Shown: positions 58,740-64,000 of the stretch, piece after piece
Layout: each line of letters opens with the position of its first letter
Position numbering within the stretch: position 1 is the stretch's first letter
Assembly (NCBI RefSeq): GCF_050587365.1
Contig: NZ_JBOBFV010000003.1
Span: forward strand, 186,001-250,000
Direction of reading: 5' to 3'
DNA: 64,000 bases
DNA from: Plantibacter auratus
GTDB taxonomy: Bacteria; Actinomycetota; Actinomycetes; Actinomycetales; Microbacteriaceae
Translations under genes and position numbers: made by a program
Notes under the pieces: generated by a model
Database searches by the model: none
Told to the model about the DNA's origin: nothing
What the model saw: only the letters and a program-made list of their open reading frames with translations

Positions 58740-59477
58740 CTACTGCTGCTGCGGCTGCTCGGCACCGATCGTGCGGACGACGACCCCGTGCTCGGCGGTG
58801 AAGACCTGCCAGACACTGCCGCCACCGAGGACGGAGAGCGCCCCCTGCCCGACGACGAGCGCCGTGTTCTCGTCGATCGCGACCCCGCCGTCGACGACCC
58901 CGGCCTCCGTCGCGGCGACGAGCCGCCCGAGGGTGCCCCACTGTGCGGCATGCGCCTCGACCGCGATGTCGACGAGCCCGAGACCGTCGCCGATCGTGAC
59001 CTCGTCGAGTTCCTCGGACGCCGCCTCGGGGCTCACGGGGACCTCGCCGACACGCCATCCGCCGATGATCGCGTGCTCGGCGGCGATCATCGCGCCGGCC
59101 GAGATGCCGAGGTAGGGCAGACCGGACGCGACGAGGCGTCGGATGTCGGTGGCGACCGGTGCGACCGCCTCCGCGTAGGCCGAGGGCAGTCCGCCGCCGA
59201 CGACGATCCCGTCGACCTCGGCCAGCTGAGCCTGCGCGACCACGCCGCCCTCGCGGACGACCACGCGGATCGCCTCGATCTCACCGGAGCGTGCGACGGC
59301 ACGTTCCAGGGCGGCGGACTGCTCGAGCCCGTCACCGTCGTGCACGACGACGATCGCGATGCGCGGGGCCAACCGACCGGCGACGACCGCGAGCGCGGCC
59401 GCCTCGGCGATGAACGCTGCGTAGACGGTCGACTCGGTCTCTGGGGCGGCCGGACCGCCGAGGAGGAAAACACTCAC
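58740..59477 (-). CDS. cyanophycinase-like serine peptidase (S51 family)
   Basis: A 245-residue hydrolase of the class I amidotransferase-like fold using Ser as nucleophile: YLGISAGAMIAAEHAI near residue 125. VDGIVVGGGLPSAYAEA near 92 and LDEVTIGDGLGLVDI support the family, which includes peptidase E and cyanophycinase. There is no signal peptide and no cyanophycin synthetase in the window. Possible substrates are Asp- or beta-linked dipeptides. Start GTG 59477 is six bases after TAGGGT. Confidence 0.84.
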   Translation of the reverse strand: MSVFLLGGPAAPETESTVYAAFIAEAAALAVVAGRLAPRIAIVVVHDGDGLEQSAALERAVARSGEIEAIRVVVREGGVVAQAQLAEVDGIVVGGGLPSAYAEAVAPVATDIRRLVASGLPYLGISAGAMIAAEHAIIGGWRVGEVPVSPEAASEELDEVTIGDGLGLVDIAVEAHAAQWGTLGRLVAATEAGVVDGGVAIDENTALVVGQGALSVLGGGSVWQVFTAEHGVVVRTIGAEQPQQQ

Positions 59478-59483
59478 CCTGAG

Positions 59484-59489
59484 ACCCTA
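59484..59489 (-). promoter_or_regulatory. -10 box of leaderless cyanophycinase-like gene and ung
   Basis: TAGGGT (minus strand), six bases (CTCAGG), then GTG 59477. Confidence 0.5.
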
Positions 59490-59517
59490 CCCGGCACCCC
59501 GGATCAGGCGGGGACGA

Positions 59518-60015
59518 TCAGGCCGTGATCGTCGGCAGCGTCGACCAGGGGAAGGAGATCCAGCGGTCGACACGCTTCCACACGTAGTCGGGGCGGAGCA
59601 CCGTCTGCGGCTTCTCGTACAGCGTCACCGTGCGGACCTCCGCACCGCTCGCCTGCATGAGTTCCAGCACCATCGCGAGCGTGCGACCCGAGTCGGACAC
59701 GTCGTCGACGAGCAGCACCCGGCTCCCCGGCAACCCGGCCACGTCGAGCAGCGGCGGGAGCACGACGGGCTCGGGGAGACGCGCGTCGACCCCGGTGTAG
59801 AACTCGACGTTCAGCGCGCCGCACGCCTTCACGTCGAGGGCGTAGGCGATGGCACCGGCGAGCAGGAGCCCACCGCGCGCGATCGCGACGACGGAGTCGG
59901 GCCGGAACCCGCTCGCGACGATCGCACTGGACAGTTCGCGGGCCGCGTCACCGAACGTGGGCCAGTCGAGGACCTCTCGCTCCGGGGACGCTGCGCTGGG
60001 GTTCTCGGTCGACAT
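59518..60015 (-). CDS. purine phosphoribosyltransferase
   Basis: A 165-residue type I PRTase. The PRPP loop is VLLVDDVSDSGRTLA near residue 105; VVAIARGGLLLAGAIA near 43 is the first conserved loop. It resembles the xanthine-guanine/hypoxanthine group, but base specificity cannot be read. GGAGG touches the ATG with no spacing, so it cannot act as ribosome site; TAGCGT six bases before the ATG indicates a leaderless mRNA. Divergent from the MFS gene. Confidence 0.88.
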   Translation of the reverse strand: MSTENPSAASPEREVLDWPTFGDAARELSSAIVASGFRPDSVVAIARGGLLLAGAIAYALDVKACGALNVEFYTGVDARLPEPVVLPPLLDVAGLPGSRVLLVDDVSDSGRTLAMVLELMQASGAEVRTVTLYEKPQTVLRPDYVWKRVDRWISFPWSTLPTITA

Positions 60016-60021
60016 CCTCCA

Positions 60022-60027
60022 ACGCTA
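60022..60027 (-). promoter_or_regulatory. -10 box of leaderless phosphoribosyltransferase gene
   Basis: TAGCGT (minus strand), six bases (TGGAGG), then ATG 60015. It lies only 21 bases from the -10 box of the divergent MFS gene, so the two promoters must overlap. Confidence 0.5.
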
Positions 60028-60048
60028 TCCTGCCGGCCGGGCCGCCTG

Positions 60049-60054
60049 TACCAT
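60049..60054 (+). promoter_or_regulatory. -10 box of leaderless MFS gene
   Basis: TACCAT, six bases (CCCCAC), then ATG 60061. Confidence 0.5.
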
Positions 60055-60060
60055 CCCCAC

Positions 60061-61587
60061 ATGGCGCGAGACAGCACGACGACCGGCGGAGCCTCGGCGA
60101 CCGGATGGCGGACGTCGATCCGTGGGTCGGCAGCCGGCATCACCGCAGGACTCATCGGCTGGTTGTTCCTCGTCGAGATCACGAGCGGCGTCCTGCAGGG
60201 CTACTACGTCCCGCTCATCCCGGACCTCGTCGAGCACCTGGGCATCCACGACGCGGACTTCAACTGGTTCGAGGCCGCGCAACTGCTGTTGTCGGCGCTC
60301 GTCGTCCCCATCCTCGCGAAGCTCGGCGACATGTTCGGGCACAAGCGGGTCCTCCTCGTCTCCACCGTGTTGACGGCCGGCGCCAGCTGGTGGCTCGTCC
60401 TCGCCGGGGACTTCTGGTCGTTCCTCGCGGCCTGGGCGCTGCAGGGCTTCTACGTCGTGTGGCTGCCACTCGAGATCGCACTCATCTTCGAGCGGGGCCG
60501 TCGCTCCGGCACCGGGGCCTCGCAGACCCGCCGGGCCGCCGGCCTGCTCGTCGTGGCGCTCGAGGCCGGCGCCATCATCGGTGCGCTGTCGAGCGGACGC
60601 ATCCTCACCGCCCTCGGCGGCGACATCCCACTCACGATGATGCTGCCGGCAGTCGCGGTGACCCTCGTCTTCTTCGCCATCCTGTTCGGCGTCCCCGAGT
60701 CCGAACCCCTGCCGGGCAGGACTTTGGACCTCGCGGGCTTCGTACTCCTCAGCCTCGCGCTCCTGCTCATCACCTCTGGGCTCACCTTCCTGCGACTCAA
60801 CGGTCCGCAGACGTGGTGGGTGTGGGGGCTCATCGCGATCGGCGTGCTCGCGTTCCTGCCGTTCGGGCGACATGAACTGCGGCAGCCCGACCCGGCGATC
60901 GACCTCCGGGTGCTCCGGCAACCCAACATGTGGCCGGTGCAACTGACCGCAGGGCTCATCGGGATCAGCCTGCTCGGCGCCCAGGCCCCGCTCAGCACCT
61001 ATGCGGGGACACCCCGGGAGAACGGATACGGACTCGGGCTCGACGCCGGCGACATCTCCACGCTCATCGGCGCCTACCTGATCTCGATGATCGTCGGTGC
61101 GCTCCTGTTCCCACTCGTGTCGCGCTGGGCGACGCCTCGGATCGCGCTCATCATCGCCGCCTCACTCGTCGCGGTCGGGTACCTGCTGTTCCTCCCGTTC
61201 CACCTCGAGACGTGGCAGGTCTTCCTGAACATGGCGATCGCGGGGCTCGGCTCCGGTGCCCTCGTCGGAGCCATGCCGGCCGCGGCCGCGGCCGCGGCAC
61301 CTCGCGGGCAGACGGGCGTCGCGTCGGCACTGACCAACTCGACGAAGACGATCGGTGGCTCCTTCGCCTCGGCCGTCTTCGGCGTGGTGCTGTTCGCCGG
61401 CGCCGCGCAGGCCGTCACAGCCGGGGCGTCGAGCCTGTCCGGCTACCTCACGGTCTGGGCGATCTGCGGGGCGGGTGCGCTCGTCGCCGCCGTCCTGCTC
61501 TGCTTCGTCCCGAAACTCGCCTTTGCGGACGCGGCCCCGGTCGACGCGGAACCCGGGCCACGCATCGATCCCGCTGCCGAGCACTGA
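60061..61587 (+). CDS. MFS transporter, 14-segment drug-exporter type
   Basis: A 508-residue transporter with about 14 hydrophobic segments, as in the DHA2 drug:proton antiporters. The loop 2-3 motif is KLGDMFGHKRVLL near residue 90. ASALTNSTKTIGGSFASAVFGVVLFAG near 425 matches the late DHA2 motif. It begins with a polar N-terminus containing RDSTTTGG. The substrate is unknown. A palindromic repeat follows its stop. Confidence 0.9.
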   Translation: MARDSTTTGGASATGWRTSIRGSAAGITAGLIGWLFLVEITSGVLQGYYVPLIPDLVEHLGIHDADFNWFEAAQLLLSALVVPILAKLGDMFGHKRVLLVSTVLTAGASWWLVLAGDFWSFLAAWALQGFYVVWLPLEIALIFERGRRSGTGASQTRRAAGLLVVALEAGAIIGALSSGRILTALGGDIPLTMMLPAVAVTLVFFAILFGVPESEPLPGRTLDLAGFVLLSLALLLITSGLTFLRLNGPQTWWVWGLIAIGVLAFLPFGRHELRQPDPAIDLRVLRQPNMWPVQLTAGLIGISLLGAQAPLSTYAGTPRENGYGLGLDAGDISTLIGAYLISMIVGALLFPLVSRWATPRIALIIAASLVAVGYLLFLPFHLETWQVFLNMAIAGLGSGALVGAMPAAAAAAAPRGQTGVASALTNSTKTIGGSFASAVFGVVLFAGAAQAVTAGASSLSGYLTVWAICGAGALVAAVLLCFVPKLAFADAAPVDAEPGPRIDPAAEH

Positions 61588-61596
61588 CCTCCCGCC

Positions 61597-61620
61597 CGGT
61601 CCCTGAGCCTGTCGAAGGGT
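61597..61620. repeat. copy of the CCCTGAGCCTGTCGAAGGG repeat
   Basis: It sits between the convergent MFS and SDR genes and abuts the SDR stop codon at 61621. Confidence 0.8.
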
Positions 61621-62397
61621 CTACTCCGCGACACGCAACGGCCCCTTCGCCAGGCGGTACGGGGCGGCCTGGGCGACCGGCTTGATCGTGATGAGGTCGA
61701 GGTTGACGTGGGGCGGCAGGGAGGTCGCGTGGACGATCGCCTCGGCGACGTCGTCGGCCGAGAGCGGATCCGGCACGTCCTCGTAGACGGCGTCGGCGCG
61801 GTCCTGGTCGCCACCGAAGCGCACGAGCGAGAACTCCTCCGTGTGGACCATGCCCGGCGCCACCTCGATCACCCGGATCGGTTCGCCGTTGAGCTCGAGC
61901 CGGAGCACCTCGAAGAGCGCCCGCTCGGCGAACTTCGCCGCGTTGTACCCGCCGCCACCCACGTATGCGACGTGGCCCGCGATCGAGGTGACACCGACGA
62001 TGGTGGCGGCACCACCCTCCCGGATGCTCCGGCGGAGGATCGGCAGGAGCGCCTGGACCACGCGCTTCGTGCCGAGGACGTTGATGTCGAACATGCGGCG
62101 CCAGTCCTCGGCGTCGCCGTCCTCGACGGACGCGAGGCCGAAGGCACCGCCCGCGTTGTTGACGAGCGCCTGGGCGCCACCGAGTACCTCCACCCGGGCG
62201 GCGAGCGCGTCGACGTCCGCCTGCACGGTCAGATCCGCGACGACCGCCGTACCGCCGATGTCCGCGACGAGCGCCTCGAGCCGCTCTGCTCGGCGGGCCA
62301 CCGCCACGACGTCCCAGCCGTCGGCGGCAAATCGCCTCGCGGTCGCCTCCCCGATCCCTGAACTCGCACCGGTCACCACCACACGTCTCGTCGTCAT
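61621..62397 (-). CDS. short-chain dehydrogenase/reductase
   Basis: A 258-residue classical SDR. VTGASSGIGEATAR at residues 8-21 binds NADP, NNAGGAFG near 86 is the second motif, and the catalytic pair is in GYNAAKFAE near 150-154. It resembles YdfG-type 3-hydroxy acid dehydrogenases; substrate unknown. GGAGG is too near the ATG (one base) to act as ribosome site; TACCCT six bases upstream suggests a leaderless start. Confidence 0.9.
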   Translation of the reverse strand: MTTRRVVVTGASSGIGEATARRFAADGWDVVAVARRAERLEALVADIGGTAVVADLTVQADVDALAARVEVLGGAQALVNNAGGAFGLASVEDGDAEDWRRMFDINVLGTKRVVQALLPILRRSIREGGAATIVGVTSIAGHVAYVGGGGYNAAKFAERALFEVLRLELNGEPIRVIEVAPGMVHTEEFSLVRFGGDQDRADAVYEDVPDPLSADDVAEAIVHATSLPPHVNLDLITIKPVAQAAPYRLAKGPLRVAE

Positions 62398-62403
62398 GCC
62401 TCC

Positions 62404-62409
62404 AGGGTA
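62404..62409 (-). promoter_or_regulatory. -10 box of leaderless SDR gene
   Basis: TACCCT (minus strand), six bases (GGAGGC), then ATG 62397. Confidence 0.5.
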
Positions 62410-62447
62410 GCCACCGGTCCGAGGCGTTACGCCGTGTTTCCGCGTGG

Positions 62448-62476
62448 TTGGCGCGTGCAGGTGGGGCCGGTAGCCT
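62448..62476 (+). promoter_or_regulatory. metY promoter
   Basis: TTGGCG (62448-62453), a 17-base spacer, and TAGCCT (62471-62476): the best two-part housekeeping-sigma promoter seen in the window. It gives a leader of about 120 nt that is GC-rich and contains two CACCCGAGCAG copies. No known SAM riboswitch was recognised in it. Confidence 0.6.
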
Positions 62477-62601
62477 CGGGGTCACGACGGAGCACCACCC
62501 GGAGCCACGCCCGGCGACATCGCTGTCGGACCGAGCGGCCACACCGGCGGCACCCATCACCCGAGCAGCACCGACCACCCGAGCAGAGGGGACCATCCAC
62601 C

Positions 62602-63927
62602 ATGAGCGATGCCACGAACGACTGGAAGTTCGAGACGAAGCAGATCCACTCCGGAGCTGCGCCCGACCCGGTCACGAAGGCTCGGGCCACGCCGATCTAC
62701 CAGACGACGAGCTACGTGTTCGACAACGCCGACCACGCCAAGAACCTCTTCGCCCTCGCGGAGTTCGGCAACATCTACACGCGCATCCAGAACCCGACGC
62801 AGGCCGTCGTCGAGGAGCGCCTGACCGCGCTCGAGGGTGGCAGCGGCGCCCTCCTCCTCGCCTCCGGGCAGGCGGCAGAGGCCTCGGCGGTCCTCAACAT
62901 CGCGCAGGCGGGCGACCACATCGTGTCGTCCTCGTCGATCTACGGCGGCACGTACAACCTCTTCAAGTACACGCTCGCGAAGCTCGGCATCGAGACCACC
63001 TTCGTGGAGAACCAGGACGACGCCGAGGAGTGGCGGCGTGCGGTGCGCCCGAACACGAAGCTGTTCTTCGCGGAGACGATCGGCAACCCGAAGATCAACA
63101 TCCTCGACATCCGCCTCGTCGCCGACGTCGCGCACGAGGCCGGCGTCCCGCTGATCGTCGACAACACGATCGCCACGCCGTACCTCATCCGTCCCTTCGA
63201 GCACGGAGCGGACATCATCGTGCACTCGGCGACGAAGTTCCTCGGCGGTCACGGCACGGTCATCGGCGGTGTCATCGTCGACGGCGGCACCTTCTCCTGG
63301 ACCGGGCACGCGGACAAGTTCCCGGGCCTCACGACGCCGGACCCCTCGTACCACGGCGCGGTCTACACCGACGCCGTGGGCGACTCGCTCGCCTACATCA
63401 TCAAGGCGCGCGTGCAGCTCCTGCGCGACCTGGGTGCGGCCATCGCCCCGGCGAGCGCCTGGCAGCTCATCCAGGGCATCGAGACGCTCAGCCTCCGCAT
63501 CGAGCGCCACGTGCAGAACGCCCAGCAGGTCGCCGAGTGGCTCGACGCCCACCCAGACATCGCGAGCGTCAACTACTCGGGTCTGCCGTCGAGCCCCTGG
63601 TACGCGGCGGCCAACCAGTACGCCCCGAAGGGTGTCGGAGCAGTTCTGTCCTTCGAGCTGAAGGGCGGGGTCGACGCCGGCCGCGCCTTCGTGAACTCGC
63701 TGCAGTTGTTCTCGCACCTCGCGAACATCGGCGACGTCCGTTCGCTCGTCATCCACCCGGCGTCGACGACGCACTCGCAGCTCACGCCGGAGCAACAGCT
63801 CACGGCCGGCGTCACGCCTGGACTCGTACGGCTCTCGGTGGGACTCGAGAACATCGACGACATCACGGCCGACCTCCAGGCCGGTCTGACCGCCGCGAAG
63901 CAGGTCGTCGAGGCCGCCCGGGTCTGA
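62602..63927 (+). CDS. metY: O-acetylhomoserine sulfhydrylase
   Basis: A 441-residue PLP enzyme of the Cys/Met metabolism family. The PLP lysine is near residue 212 in HSATKFLGGHGT, with DNTIATPYLIRPFEHGADI before it and ATPIYQTTSYVFD near the start. Length and the RLSVGLENIDDITADL end fit MetY, which forms homocysteine from O-acetylhomoserine and sulfide. metX is not in the window. Homoserine comes from hom at 18925. GAGGGGA lies upstream of the ATG. Confidence 0.94.
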   Translation: MSDATNDWKFETKQIHSGAAPDPVTKARATPIYQTTSYVFDNADHAKNLFALAEFGNIYTRIQNPTQAVVEERLTALEGGSGALLLASGQAAEASAVLNIAQAGDHIVSSSSIYGGTYNLFKYTLAKLGIETTFVENQDDAEEWRRAVRPNTKLFFAETIGNPKINILDIRLVADVAHEAGVPLIVDNTIATPYLIRPFEHGADIIVHSATKFLGGHGTVIGGVIVDGGTFSWTGHADKFPGLTTPDPSYHGAVYTDAVGDSLAYIIKARVQLLRDLGAAIAPASAWQLIQGIETLSLRIERHVQNAQQVAEWLDAHPDIASVNYSGLPSSPWYAAANQYAPKGVGAVLSFELKGGVDAGRAFVNSLQLFSHLANIGDVRSLVIHPASTTHSQLTPEQQLTAGVTPGLVRLSVGLENIDDITADLQAGLTAAKQVVEAARV

Positions 63928-63952
63928 GTCCGTCCCGAGGCGTCCCCTCCTG

Positions 63953-64000
63953 GGTTGCGCCAGCGCGGTGCGCTGACGCGAGCGCACCCCACAACCGCGA
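63953..64000. repeat. copy of the CAGCGCGGTGCGCTG hairpin repeat (runs to window edge)
   Basis: After the metY stop, the sequence from GGTTGCGCCAGCGCGG to ACAACCGCGA repeats, in opposite orientation, the 33315-33366 element, including flanks beyond the core hairpin. It may be cut by the window edge. Confidence 0.75.

Noticed and set aside
62480..62601. SAM riboswitch upstream of metY
   Set aside because: It begins GGTCACGA like some SAM-IV leaders, but the conserved core and the GCCGGCAACC segment are missing.

Overview
The window is chromosomal DNA of a very high-GC Gram-positive bacterium. Gene order (lysA-hom-thrB-rho-prfA-prmC-tsaC-wecA-atpI-atpBEFH), the ArgRS/LysA neighbourhood, DUF2993 and DUF3097 proteins, and many start codons placed 6 nt after a TAnnnT box all point to Actinobacteria. 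Microbacteriaceae is the best guess (an inference from gene content, not from rRNA). No phage, transposase, CRISPR array or rRNA was seen. There is one tRNA (Arg, anticodon CCG).

1-22.7 kb, mostly minus strand: the ancestral housekeeping cluster. It runs from argS/lysA/hom/thrB through rho, prfA and prmC to tsaC, wecA and the ATP synthase genes. Two blocks interrupt it: a plus-strand cysK-cysE-ABC-F block (11.0-14.2 kb), and a four-gene surface-glycan cassette (4.4-9.0 kb) with a second polyprenyl-phosphate sugar-1-phosphate transferase, a membrane NDP-sugar dehydratase, an epimerase and a family 2 glycosyltransferase. thrC is absent from its usual place beside hom and thrB.

22.8-35.1 kb: argS, a transglutaminase-like protein and tRNA-Arg, then the most interesting block. 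This is a 4'-phosphopantetheinyl transferase facing a translationally coupled pair: a 1334-residue single-module membrane NRPS with the layout of epsilon-poly-L-lysine synthetase (A-T, six membrane segments, three beta-helix-like domains), followed by an M1 zinc aminopeptidase. The adenylation pocket reads DAESIGTVVK, close to the classical lysine code. A GABA-type aminotransferase is divergent from it, followed by DUF3097 and a gamma-glutamyl-GABA hydrolase-like protein.

35.4-41.6 kb: a TPM-domain protein with PspA (envelope stress), then an overlapping operon of an arginase-family protein, a flavin disulfide reductase and a small HExxH protein. Next is a SIP-domain protein behind a DtxR/IdeR-type iron box.

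41.9-57.9 kb: two complete peptide-type (family 5) ABC importers facing each other. The second lies in a minus-strand run amidase - FMN monooxygenase (NtaA/SnaA family) - lipoprotein - two permeases - double ATPase - methyltransferase, with a GNAT acetyltransferase upstream. This resembles salvage systems for organosulfur or N-acylated compounds.

58-64 kb: uracil-DNA glycosylase, a cyanophycinase-like serine peptidase, a phosphoribosyltransferase, an MFS exporter, an SDR and O-acetylhomoserine sulfhydrylase. Two families of short interspersed palindromic repeats occupy gene ends in the second half of the window and at 9.85 kb.
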